Notes under the pieces: generated by a model
Told to the model about the DNA's origin: nothing
The model's database searches: none
What the model saw: only the letters and a program-made list of their open reading frames with translations
Position numbers and translations under genes: made by a program
In this document: in pieces, positions 1 to 7,408 of the stretch
Position numbering within the stretch: the first letter of the stretch is position 1
Layout of the letters: every line of letters begins with the position of its first letter
NCBI GenBank assembly: GCA_019118845.1
Contig: DWYE01000127.1
Coordinates: 1 to 14,458, forward strand
Reading direction: 5' to 3'
Source of the DNA: Anaeromassilibacillus stercoravium
GTDB lineage: Bacteria; Bacillota; Clostridia; Oscillospirales; Acutalibacteraceae
Length of the DNA stretch: 14,458 nucleotides

Positions 1-3000
1 AGCCTCCATGAAGGCTTCCTTTGCCGCGGTGACCAGCGAATCGACCGTGCCGTCGTCCACATAGGTCTTCGCGTAGTTGTAAGTCTCTTCCAGGATGCGC
101 TTGTCCGTCACTTCGAAGACGAAGTCCAGAGCAATGGAGCCGTTTTCGACCATCGCCGTGTAGGTGTAGGAATCGCCGCTGATGAGCTGCGGTTCGCCGC
201 CGTTGATGGTCACGGAGCGGAAGTTCTTGCCCGCCACGCGCGGCGCAAAGGTCAATTCGACTTCCGTGCCGTCTGCGACGTCCTTCATTTCGAACTTGCC
301 GAGCAGGTCCGCGATCTTTTGCGGTTCGCCGTCCACCGTCAAGGTGACGTCCTTGTTGTTGTACGTCGCTGTCAGGTTCTGCTCCTGCGGCTCTGCTTCG
401 GGATTTGCAACCGCAAACGGCAGGACGGTCGCCTGCTCTGCGCCCTCTGCTTGATACGTGAAGTCCTCGAAGGTGATGTCGGTGTTGACCGTTTGGCCGC
501 CGTTGAGCGCGATCACGCCGATTTTGATATCCTCTGTCGCGGCATTGCCGACGGAATTGCAGGTCTTCTCGTCAATTTTTACCCAGATTGCATTGTCATA
601 GCTGTAATAGGCGGTAAAGGTGGTACCGTTTTTCTCCAGCTTGAGCCATGCGGGAACGTCCTTCTGCTCGTCGGGGAGTGTGGATTCATCATAGCTGCCC
701 TCATAGCGCATGCATTCGAAGATGTTTCCGCCGAGGCGCTCGTGATAGCGGCGCATAGCGCCCATCAGGTGTTTCTCATCGGTGAAGGCCACGAGCCCAG
801 CGGTCTGGAAGGAAGCATAGAGGTCTCCAGTGACCTTGACCGTTACAGTAAAGTTTTCATCCTGCGGGACGCTTACCACCATGTTCTTAATGGCCATGGA
901 GTCCCCGTCCGGTTTACCAACATCGCTTCTCTGGGAGGTGATGGTGACGGAATTTTCCCCGTTCAACCGGATGTTCGCCGGGTCTTCGCGCACGATGCTC
1001 CAAAAGTCCTCATTGAGGATAAACGGTTTGGCCGTGACCGTCACCGTGCACTCCGCTTTGACCTCGGGATCCAGTGCGGAGGATGCGGTGATGACTGCGG
1101 TGCCCGGCTTCACGGCGGTTACCTTTCCGCCGGAGACCGTTGCAACCGATTCATCGCTGGAGGACCAGACCAGATCCTTGACCAGGGCGTCTTCCGGCAG
1201 CAGGGTGGCTTGCAGCGTATCCGACTGTCCCTCTTCCAGGGAGAGTTCCGTGCGGTCCAGCACAATGGATTCCAGGGAAGTGGGCTTTTCGCGCAGGATC
1301 TTCACTGCACAGCCGCCGCCGGCCTTGACCGGGATGGAAAGCGTATCTTCCTTGGTGACGGTCCTCGCCTCAAAGGTCATGCTGTTTTTATCGCCGGTGC
1401 CGTCGCGATAGATCAGGGCATAATACGTGCCGTCGCCCAGGAAATCCAGGGGGAATTCCGCATCACGTGCATCCACGGAGACGCAGGCGCCATACCAATC
1501 TTCCCCATCGCGGCGCACCATGGTGGTGAAGTCGCCCGGATAGCCGTCGATCAGCTTGGTGTCGTCCCAGACGACCGGCATATTCTGATAGAAGGAGTAC
1601 GCCGGGCTGCTGCGGTAGTCTTCAATGCTGCTGGCTAGGCAGTGCATGCCGCTCTGCACGAGCACGGACAAGGCCAGCTGGAAGCCCGTCGTCGTATTGT
1701 TGCTGCCGCGCGGATAGATCTGCTCGGTGACGTCCGCCGGGCCGATGGCTGCGCGGGTGAATGGGATCACCGAATACTGGAATGGCGTGAGGGAGTGCTC
1801 TTCGCCGCGGATGGCTTCGCGTGTAACCACGTTCGGATAGGTGCGGACCTCGCCGCTGGGCTTGTTCGCGCCGTGGGCGTTGACAATCAGGCCATATTTC
1901 GCGCAGTCCTTGTAGATATCCTCATAGAGCTGCATCCGGTCCTGCGCCTCGCTGTCGAAGAAGTCGACCTTGATGCCCTTGATGCCCTTTGCCGCCCACT
2001 CCGGCAGGCGCTCCGCGCGCTTCTCCGGCGTGTTCAAATCGTCGCAGATGACCCAGGCGATCAAGCCGACGCCCTTTTCATCCGCATACGCCTGGATCTC
2101 GTCGTACCAATCAAAATAGCCCTCGTAGGCATAGCGCTGGCCATCCGGGTTCGGGGCTTCCGGCTGCCAGCCGCGGTCCATAATAAAGTAGTCCCAGCCC
2201 ATCTCTGCGGCAAAGTCGATGTAGCGCTTGATTTCCGTCGTGTTGCTCTGCATGTTAAAGCCGCCGACCAACCAGGTCCAGGAGGAAACGCCGGGCTCCA
2301 CCCAGGAATAGTCGTCCTGCACCTCCGGGTCGGGGTCCGGGCTGAGGTTTTCGACCATGGTGTTCTCTACAATGTCGTCCAGCCCGCCGATGATTGCCGT
2401 GCGCCATGGGGAGACAAACGAAGCCTCCGCGTTGATCGGATTCGACCCCTGTTCCAGGGACGGGACAACCTGCAACAGGCCCGTGCCGTCCGCCTTCACC
2501 ATGGAGCCGGAATAGCCGCCGCTGAGGTCCGCCTCGGTAATCAGGGCAAAGATGTCGTCCGGGGTCTTGACGAGCAGGGGGATGGACTGGTTGCCAGTGA
2601 CGCTCTCTACCGGGTTTTCGGAGAAGGAACCCTCATAGGAGAATCCGCCGCTGCCGTAGGGCATATGCCAGAGGGTGGAACCCTGCGGGACCTGGAACGC
2701 GGTATTTTCCGCGGTAATCTCAAAATCTTCGTCCGAATGGATCGCATAACGGACGGCGATGCCGTCGTCATAGGAGCGGACCGTCACGTCAAACGGGACG
2801 CCGTCCTTGGTAAAGGAAATGGTGCGCTCCTGCGCACGGTTGACGTATTCTGCCTTTTTGCGGGAGGGGACGGTGTAGGTTTCGTCGATCTGCTTGATCT
2901 CCGAAACGCCGCTGTATTCCAGTCCCTCGGAGAAATCCGCCACGCTGGTTTCCATGCCCAGCGCCGCCCAGTCGAGGACGGTTTTGCCCTCCTGCATGGC

Positions 3001-3975
3001 GATGTAGGACAGGCTGCCCTCAGAGCTCAGCCGCAGGACGGCCTCAATGGAGCCGTTGGGGGAGGGAAGCGTCCAGACGCGACCTTCCACTTCGTCGCCC
3101 ACGATGAATTCCAGCGATGCGCTGCGGGTGATCCCATCCAGGGTCGCTTCGCAGGTGATCTGCGCCACGCCGTTTTCGTTGGCTGTTACGACGCCGTCCG
3201 CTGAAACGGATGCCACCTCCGGATGGTCGCTGGTGAATACCAGGTCGCCAGGGGCAAAGACGGCGGCGTCCCCGTTCACCAGGGTACCGCTGACAGAGAC
3301 CGGCACCTGCTCGCCGGGCTGCAACATCTGGTTGTCCGCCTGGAGCGAGATGGACTTTAAGTTCTGCAAAATGGATTCGTCCAGCAGCAGCTTGGCGTCC
3401 GCCCAAGTGCTGTGGTCGCCCTGCTTGTCGCCGTCCCCGCCGTCCGTGGTGATAAGGGTCAGGGTTTTCGCATCCGCAGGGATGTCCACATGGATGGGGA
3501 GGGGGCCGCTGTCCATCTTGCGGACGTCGCTCCGGTAGGCCTCTTCACCGTCGATCTCCACCACAAATTCGCAGGAGCTCTTTTCTTTCTTGTCGTTGTT
3601 GTCGCCGTCGTGGATGCCGACGACCGCTTCAAACGCTTCGACGCCCATGTTTTCGATCGAATAGGTCAAGCTGGACGGCGCATGGATGCAGATGCCCTTT
3701 TCGTAGACGATATGGCCGCCGTTGCCATCCCGGAATTGGATGGGGTTTTCATCCAGGCCTTGGTCCTTTTGGGGTTCCCCCCAAGCGGTTGTCATGTCCG
3801 TCCATTGCAGGTCGCTGAGGTAGACGACGCCCTCCTGCTCTTCCACCAGCACTTGGCTGGGCTGCGGAGCAACATCCAGCGTGGCCCCCTGCGCAAACGC
3901 GACGGTTGCGCCGGAAGCGGCCATCTGCACAGCCAATAGCATGGCTAGAAGCGCTTTTGCCTTTTTTCCTTTCAT
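1..3975 (-). CDS. Secreted multidomain GH97 alpha-glycosidase (C-terminus beyond window)
   Basis: Read continuously from ATG at 3975 (AGGAG at 3981-3985, 5-nt spacer) to the left edge: 1325 codons without a stop. Order: Sec signal peptide (residues 1-28, ending VAFA); NPCBM carbohydrate-binding domain (about 50-198); Big2 Ig-like domain (205-293); GH97 N-terminal beta-sandwich (296-545), catalytic barrel (553-800) and C-terminal domain (805-890); second Big2 (900-982); concanavalin-like DUF1349-type domain (984-1172); beta-repeat (1175-1288); start of a FIVAR-like helical domain (from about 1290). Candidate nucleophile is D671 in GIKVDFFDS; E720 and E726 lie in TREAIRGEE. The 55-residue D671-E726 spacing equals the D415-E470 pair I recall for a retaining GH97 alpha-galactosidase, and Gly702 sits where inverting enzymes carry a base Glu. 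This suggests a retaining, alpha-galactosidase-like enzyme; substrate is inferred. A surface anchor or dockerin could lie in the unseen C-terminus. Confidence 0.9.
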   Translation of the reverse strand, partial: MKGKKAKALLAMLLAVQMAASGATVAFAQGATLDVAPQPSQVLVEEQEGVVYLSDLQWTDMTTAWGEPQKDQGLDENPIQFRDGNGGHIVYEKGICIHAPSSLTYSIENMGVEAFEAVVGIHDGDNNDKKEKSSCEFVVEIDGEEAYRSDVRKMDSGPLPIHVDIPADAKTLTLITTDGGDGDKQGDHSTWADAKLLLDESILQNLKSISLQADNQMLQPGEQVPVSVSGTLVNGDAAVFAPGDLVFTSDHPEVASVSADGVVTANENGVAQITCEATLDGITRSASLEFIVGDEVEGRVWTLPSPNGSIEAVLRLSSEGSLSYIAMQEGKTVLDWAALGMETSVADFSEGLEYSGVSEIKQIDETYTVPSRKKAEYVNRAQERTISFTKDGVPFDVTVRSYDDGIAVRYAIHSDEDFEITAENTAFQVPQGSTLWHMPYGSGGFSYEGSFSENPVESVTGNQSIPLLVKTPDDIFALITEADLSGGYSGSMVKADGTGLLQVVPSLEQGSNPINAEASFVSPWRTAIIGGLDDIVENTMVENLSPDPDPEVQDDYSWVEPGVSSWTWLVGGFNMQSNTTEIKRYIDFAAEMGWDYFIMDRGWQPEAPNPDGQRYAYEGYFDWYDEIQAYADEKGVGLIAWVICDDLNTPEKRAERLPEWAAKGIKGIKVDFFDSEAQDRMQLYEDIYKDCAKYGLIVNAHGANKPSGEVRTYPNVVTREAIRGEEHSLTPFQYSVIPFTRAAIGPADVTEQIYPRGSNNTTTGFQLALSVLVQSGMHCLASSIEDYRSSPAYSFYQNMPVVWDDTKLIDGYPGDFTTMVRRDGEDWYGACVSVDARDAEFPLDFLGDGTYYALIYRDGTGDKNSMTFEARTVTKEDTLSIPVKAGGGCAVKILREKPTSLESIVLDRTELSLEEGQSDTLQATLLPEDALVKDLVWSSSDESVATVSGGKVTAVKPGTAVITASSALDPEVKAECTVTVTAKPFILNEDFWSIVREDPANIRLNGENSVTITSQRSDVGKPDGDSMAIKNMVVSVPQDENFTVTVKVTGDLYASFQTAGLVAFTDEKHLMGAMRRYHERLGGNIFECMRYEGSYDESTLPDEQKDVPAWLKLEKNGTTFTAYYSYDNAIWVKIDEKTCNSVGNAATEDIKIGVIALNGGQTVNTDITFEDFTYQAEGAEQATVLPFAVANPEAEPQEQNLTATYNNKDVTLTVDGEPQKIADLLGKFEMKDVADGTEVELTFAPRVAGKNFRSVTINGGEPQLISGDSYTYTAMVENGSIALDFVFEVTDKRILEETYNYAKTYVDDGTVDSLVTAAKEAFMEA

Positions 3976-4017
3976 GATAACTCCTCTCTCCTTCTCGGCG
4001 GGTGACCCCCGCTGTTT

Positions 4018-4045
4018 TTTAGAGTAAATCTCTAAATATATTCAA
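4018..4045 (-). promoter_or_regulatory. Candidate promoter of the GH97 gene
   Basis: On the minus strand TTGAAT (4045-4040) and TCTAAA (4023-4018) are 16 nt apart, inside a strongly AT-rich stretch, and would start transcription near 4011, about 36 nt before the GH97 start codon. The -10 is only a 4/6 match, so other AT-rich sites in 4018-4150 are possible. It overlaps the dyad at 4030-4067. Confidence 0.35.
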
Positions 4046-4067
4046 GAAGATATCTTGATATTTAGAG
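4030..4067. promoter_or_regulatory. Long dyad, possible operator of GH97
   Basis: A perfect 10-bp inverted repeat (CTCTAAATAT at 4030-4039, ATATTTAGAG at 4058-4067) continues inwards as CAAGA/TCTTG after a 3-nt bulge, giving 15 paired positions. The centre also holds the 10-bp palindrome AAGATATCTT. It covers the likely -35 region of the GH97 promoter and has no T-run, so an operator fits better than a terminator. The cognate regulator is unknown; the adjacent XRE protein is one candidate. Confidence 0.4.
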
Positions 4068-4169
4068 CATTTTGTTAATTTATTAAAACACAGGATATAT
4101 TTATATTTTATTACAAATTCGAATTATAAAAGAAATATTTTGAAATTAAAGCGAATGGAAGAGAAGAAT

Positions 4170-4206
4170 CCCCCTCTCCGGGCGATGTGCTGGCCCGGAG
4201 AGGGGG
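4170..4206 (-). terminator. Rho-independent-type terminator of the XRE regulator gene
   Basis: A perfect 14-bp GC-rich stem (arms 4170-4183 and 4193-4206) with a 9-nt loop lies 64 nt beyond the regulator stop codon. Read on the minus strand it is followed by a pyrimidine/T-rich tail (ATTCTTCTCTTCC). It separates the regulator transcript from the GH97 gene, which therefore probably uses its own promoter. Confidence 0.75.
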
Positions 4207-4269
4207 ATAAAATTTGCTTTGGCATAATGCAGCCCGCCGGATAGGGTTCTGTTTCCCGGCTGGAATGGG

Positions 4270-5733
4270 TCAAAACAGGCGCTCCAACTCCTCCATCTTT
4301 TGCCGGAGGAAGGCTTTGGTTTCGGAGACGCTAAAAACGTGGCGGCTGTTTTCCAGATAAGTAAAGAAATCCTCGAAACAGGAGGTTAAAGATTTTTCAA
4401 ACAAAAGCATAACCCGGAATTGATGGGGGGTATGCTCATAGGAAAAAGCGATGGAGCCATCCCAAAATGCGATCACTTCCAAATGTGCCGGGAAGGGTGT
4501 TGGGTTATTGCGCAGCAAGATGCTTTTGAAGGCGGGCGGCTGTTCTTCGCAAAAGCGCCGGAGAAGTTCCCAGCGGTCGCGCGGCTCCAGAGGGGCGTAG
4601 ATGGAGCTGGGGGTTTGCCGGAAACGCCCGGTACGGCAGAAATAGTCGATGCCTTCCCGTGTGAAAAAGCCGATATAGGCATGCTTTTCTTGTAAAAAAG
4701 CCCTCTGCCTATCGCAGTAACCGAGAAACGCTTGGATGATCTCTTCCCGGCCGGGAATATCATAGATGTATTTTTCGAACAGTTCCCGATCCATCGACTG
4801 GAGGATGTGCGGGCTACAGGAGCAGACCCAGTGCGGTGCGGCGCACTTTTGGAAAATGTTTTGGTAAAAGCGGATATTATCTGTGACCGTATCCAGAGTG
4901 GAGAGCATGAGATTGGCGTTTTTCCGGGCGTCGTTAAAGAGCTTGCGGAAAAAGGCAACATATTCCGCGCCGCGCAGGCATACCGCGTATTTTTGATTAT
5001 AGGAAAGCTGTAGGGCGCATTCGCTGGTGACAATCAGATAGGGGAGGGAATTGCTGTTTTTAAAATGGGAGGTGATGTTGTCATAATAGTAGTAAGGCTG
5101 ATAGGATTTGAGGGAGAACATCAGCTCCACGACAGCCCGCAGACAGCCTAAGTTGTAGTGGTTATCCTCCTCTTGCGATTCACTCTCCAGGCAAAGGATG
5201 TGCTGCACAGAGCATTCGCGCCCCAAAGTCAATGCGGAGAGGGTGTGGATCAGGAAATCGTAGTCCGGCTGTGCGATGACCAAAATTTCCCCGTTTGGCC
5301 GTGCGGTTTCCGCCCCCACCACCGCTTGGACAAGGTTGTTGACCGGAAGGACCCCTGTGCGGACTTCTGAGCATCCGGAAGGAAGGGGCGGGGGTTCCGG
5401 AGGAGGAAGCGTTTCAGCAGGTTGCGTGCCCACATATTGGTTGAAAAAATTTAAAAATTCAAGCGTGTGGCGCCTGCGTCGGTAGCGCTCCTCCCCCATG
5501 CGTGAAATATCGTAAGCAGCCCTCAGTTCGAAGGCTTGCGTGGGGCTTAGCCGGAGTGCGTCCACAAGGCGGCTCAGGATCTCGGTGCTGGCGGGCAGCC
5601 GTTCCCCGTTGATGAATTTGTAGAGGCTGGACCGGTCGATTTTGCTGTTCCGTGCCAAACCGTAGATGGTGAGCTGTCCCTTGTCGATCCTTGGCTGGAT
5701 CAAGGCTTGTAATTTTTGCGAAAATACCGACAT
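4270..5733 (-). CDS. XRE-type HTH transcriptional regulator with large unrecognised C-terminal region
   Basis: 487 aa. Residues about 10-75 form an XRE-like helix-turn-helix domain: GQLTIYGLARNSKIDRSSLY gives helices 2-3 (the DNA-reading unit), then KFINGERLPASTEILSRLVD and a YRRRRHTLEF basic stretch. A proline-rich linker (about residues 107-121) leads to roughly 365 residues I cannot assign to a family. That part is mixed alpha/beta, rich in aromatics (a YYYYD run) and cysteines (WVCSCS), with no visible membrane segment, TPR pattern or enzyme motif; it is presumably the sensing or oligomerisation part. The start is the only in-frame option; AGGAGG lies about 14 nt upstream, a long spacing. 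The gene runs toward GH97 with a 294-nt gap and a terminator between, and is divergent from the DUF4349-serpin operon. A role in controlling GH97 or the neighbouring operon is inferred from position only. Confidence 0.8.
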   Translation of the reverse strand: MSVFSQKLQALIQPRIDKGQLTIYGLARNSKIDRSSLYKFINGERLPASTEILSRLVDALRLSPTQAFELRAAYDISRMGEERYRRRRHTLEFLNFFNQYVGTQPAETLPPPEPPPLPSGCSEVRTGVLPVNNLVQAVVGAETARPNGEILVIAQPDYDFLIHTLSALTLGRECSVQHILCLESESQEEDNHYNLGCLRAVVELMFSLKSYQPYYYYDNITSHFKNSNSLPYLIVTSECALQLSYNQKYAVCLRGAEYVAFFRKLFNDARKNANLMLSTLDTVTDNIRFYQNIFQKCAAPHWVCSCSPHILQSMDRELFEKYIYDIPGREEIIQAFLGYCDRQRAFLQEKHAYIGFFTREGIDYFCRTGRFRQTPSSIYAPLEPRDRWELLRRFCEEQPPAFKSILLRNNPTPFPAHLEVIAFWDGSIAFSYEHTPHQFRVMLLFEKSLTSCFEDFFTYLENSRHVFSVSETKAFLRQKMEELERLF

Positions 5734-5828
5734 AAATTGTACTTGTTCCTCCTTCCTCTACCTTTTCTTTGCTCGAATAATATCCTTGTTTCCCTTCCTA
5801 AAAGGTTCAAAAAAATGGCACAATTTGC

Positions 5829-5851
5829 TTTATATCCAGTATAACATACTG
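5829..5851 (-). promoter_or_regulatory. Palindrome and -10-like box upstream of the regulator
   Basis: A perfect 6-bp inverted repeat CAGTAT-N3-ATACTG (5837-5851) lies just upstream, on the minus strand, of a TATAAA box (5834-5829), about 100 nt before the regulator ATG. The -35 is poor (CTTTTT at 17-nt spacing). A repressor or autoregulatory site between -35 and -10 is plausible but not proven. Confidence 0.35.
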
Positions 5852-5961
5852 AAAAAGGCTTTGGTAGCATGCTTTTCCTATAAAATTTGTGAATCAAACC
5901 GCTCGGGTTTTGTGAGGAAGCAAAGGGGCAGGCGCTGGCAAAAATATCTGCGGGATACAAT

Positions 5962-5998
5962 CCGGCGGGCGCTTTGCCTCAGGGGTACGCCGGTTTTT
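5962..5998 (+). terminator. Weak terminator-like hairpin
   Basis: CCGGCG (5962-5967) pairs with CGCCGG (5988-5993), followed directly by TTTTT. The 20-nt loop contains a small GGC/GCC stem. No plus-strand gene ends here, so it may stop antisense or read-through transcription, or be chance. Confidence 0.3.
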
Positions 5999-6099
5999 GG
6001 ATAAAACATTCCAAAATCCCGTTAAAATAATGAAAAGACAAAAGGAAGAAAAAGATTTATCCTTTATAAGTACCCCAAAAATCTTCCGGAGGGGAAAAG

Positions 6100-6189
6100 A
6101 TGTTTGCCTTGTCCGGCGGGGCGGCCCGATGCTTCCAGATGGGCCGCCGGGGGGGAGCAAACCAATCCGCTTACAAGGACTGTTTGTGA
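6100..6189 (+). CDS. Possible 29-aa small protein or leader peptide
   Basis: ATG at 6100 follows GGAGGGG (6088-6094) with a 5-nt spacer, and the frame runs 29 codons to TGA at 6187-6189. The peptide starts MFALSGGAARC and ends AYKDCL; it has a GRRGG basic patch, two cysteines and no clear signal peptide. The stem of a strong terminator begins 2 nt after the stop codon, which is the layout of either a tiny stand-alone gene or a leader-peptide attenuator ahead of the DUF4349 operon. An 8-bp GC hairpin (6120-6127 with 6141-6148) lies within the frame. I see no convincing promoter. No homologue is recognised; a structured RNA with a fortuitous ORF is the main alternative. Confidence 0.35.
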   Translation: MFALSGGAARCFQMGRRGGANQSAYKDCL

Positions 6190-6190
6190 A

Positions 6191-6237
6191 ATACGGGGCT
6201 GGGACGGCAATCCGACTGTTCCAGCCCTGTATTTTTT
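6191..6237 (+). terminator. Strong terminator or attenuator after the 29-codon ORF
   Basis: Arms 6191-6205 and 6218-6232 make a 15-bp stem (13 Watson-Crick pairs and two G.U wobbles on the plus-strand RNA) with a 12-nt loop, followed by a run of T to 6237. The orientation-specific wobbles and T-run point to plus-strand termination, although no full-size gene lies upstream on that strand. Confidence 0.7.
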
Positions 6238-6263
6238 AGAACGGCACGCCTCTTGTTTGGATT

Positions 6264-6290
6264 CCATTTGTCATCCATTTGTAACCATTT
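6264..6290 (+). promoter_or_regulatory. Phased CCATTTG direct repeats, possible response-regulator site
   Basis: CCATTTG (6264-6270), CCATTTG (6275-6281) and CCATTT (6285-6290) recur at 11 and 10 bp, one helical turn each, ending 3 nt before a possible -35 box. Direct repeats at about 11-bp spacing are typical of OmpR/PhoB-family binding sites. No two-component genes are in the window. Confidence 0.4.
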
Positions 6291-6292
6291 TC

Positions 6293-6322
6293 TTGAAAAA
6301 TTTCAGGAAGCCGCCGTGTATT
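6293..6322 (+). promoter_or_regulatory. Candidate promoter of the DUF4349-serpin operon
   Basis: TTGAAA (6293-6298) followed after 18 nt by TGTATT (6317-6322), a 4/6 match to the -10 consensus. It lies directly downstream of the phased repeats, as expected for an activated promoter with a weak -10. The leader to the start codon would be about 45 nt. Confidence 0.35.
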
Positions 6323-6373
6323 GAGTATGACAGAACAAAGGGGGCGGATACAGAAAGGATAGGAGGGATTTGA

Positions 6374-7393
6374 TTGAAACAGATGAAGCAAAAAGGGATT
6401 GCGCTGGCAATCGGGTTGGCCATGCTTTGCAGCGGATGGCTGACCGCGTGCAGCGGGCAGAGCAATGGGACGGACGCGACAGCAGCCGCTGAATCCCCCT
6501 CTGCGGAATACGGCGCGATGGATACGGTGGGCGGCGCGATGCCGCAAGCGGCAAATGAGGAAAGCGCCGTGGAGACGGATGCGGGCGCAGGAGGCTTGGA
6601 TACGGCGGCGCGGCCCACGGACGGCGAAAAACTGATTGAAAACTTATACTATGAGATTGAGACCTTACAGTTTGACGACTCGGTTGAACAAATCCAAAGC
6701 TTGTATGAGAGCTTAGGAGGCTATGTGCAGGAGTCCAGCGTCGAGGGCCTTTCCGGGCAGAGCCTGCGCTTTGCGCACTACATCCTGCGGATTCCCCAGG
6801 AAAAGGCGGCCCAGCTCAAGGAGCGCACCGCGGAGCTCGGGAATGTCCTGCGGACAGATTCCAGCGTGCAGAATGTCACCGACGAGTATTACGACATTGA
6901 AGCCCGCCTCAAAAGCCTGCGCACCCAGGAAGAACGGCTCCTGGCGCTGTTGGAACAATCTGGTTCCCTGGAGGATATTGTGCAGTTGGAACAAGCGCTT
7001 TCCGATGTGACCTATGAGATTGAAAAGCTGACAGGCACCCTGCGCAATTATGACTCTTTAATCGAATATATGACCGTCACCATCGACCTACGGGAGGTCA
7101 CCAGGGAAACCGAAGTCACCCAGGCGCCTGTCACATTGGGGGAACGGATCGCCGCGCAGTTCCATTCCACCATGGCGGGCCTGGGCCAATTCGGGGAGGC
7201 CGTCCTAGTTTTTGTGGTGGGCGGCCTGCCGGTCTGGATTCTCCTGGCAGCTGTATGCCTGGCCGTGCTCCTCATTGTGCGGCTTTGGAAGCGTTCCCGC
7301 AAAAAAGAGAAAGGGCAACTGCCCGAAACCCATTCCGATGATCCAGATGATCCAGAAGAAAACTCGAACAAAGATCCCAATATAAATGAATAA
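6374..7393 (+). CDS. DUF4349 domain lipoprotein with C-terminal membrane helix
   Basis: 339 aa. I chose TTG at 6374 because AGGAGG (6361-6366) sits 7 nt upstream; the in-frame ATG at 6383 would be 16 nt away. The N-terminus is a lipoprotein signal with lipobox LTAC (Cys26), then a low-complexity Ala/Gly/Ser/acidic linker to about residue 85. Residues 90-270 match DUF4349: a small alpha/beta unit, a long coiled coil (LKERTAELGN to LEQALSDVTYEIEKL, about 150-220) and a beta strand pair. A transmembrane helix (about 275-303) is followed by a basic stretch and a very acidic tail. The family is widespread in bacterial envelopes and its biochemical role is unsettled. The serpin gene starts 15 nt after the stop, so they are almost certainly co-transcribed, which suggests a joint envelope role. 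Confidence 0.85.
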   Translation: MKQMKQKGIALAIGLAMLCSGWLTACSGQSNGTDATAAAESPSAEYGAMDTVGGAMPQAANEESAVETDAGAGGLDTAARPTDGEKLIENLYYEIETLQFDDSVEQIQSLYESLGGYVQESSVEGLSGQSLRFAHYILRIPQEKAAQLKERTAELGNVLRTDSSVQNVTDEYYDIEARLKSLRTQEERLLALLEQSGSLEDIVQLEQALSDVTYEIEKLTGTLRNYDSLIEYMTVTIDLREVTRETEVTQAPVTLGERIAAQFHSTMAGLGQFGEAVLVFVVGGLPVWILLAAVCLAVLLIVRLWKRSRKKEKGQLPETHSDDPDDPEENSNKDPNINE

Positions 7394-7408
7394 ACGGAGG
7401 AAACAACG

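Larger units (their letters stand above)
5734..6373. other. 640-bp divergent intergenic region
   Basis: It lies between the minus-strand regulator and the plus-strand operon. No long ORF in it has coding character. It contains a palindrome and TATAAA box near the regulator start, two plus-strand terminator-like hairpins (ending at 5998 and 6237), a 29-codon ORF with a good ribosome-binding site (6100-6189), and phased direct repeats before the operon (6264-6290). These parts are listed separately. Confidence 0.7.

Noticed and set aside
3998..4019. Short GC stem followed by T6 on the plus strand near the GH97 start
   Set aside because: The stem is only 5 bp and no plus-strand gene precedes it; the T-run is part of the AT-rich minus-strand promoter region.
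5666..6004. 112-codon plus-strand frame across the regulator start and gap
   Set aside because: It overlaps the regulator's 5' end and promoter region, lacks a ribosome-binding site and has no protein-like domain pattern.
6120..6148. GC hairpin GGCGGCCC/GGGCCGCC as a terminator
   Set aside because: It is followed by a G-run rather than T, so it is better seen as internal structure of the small ORF or RNA that ends at 6237.
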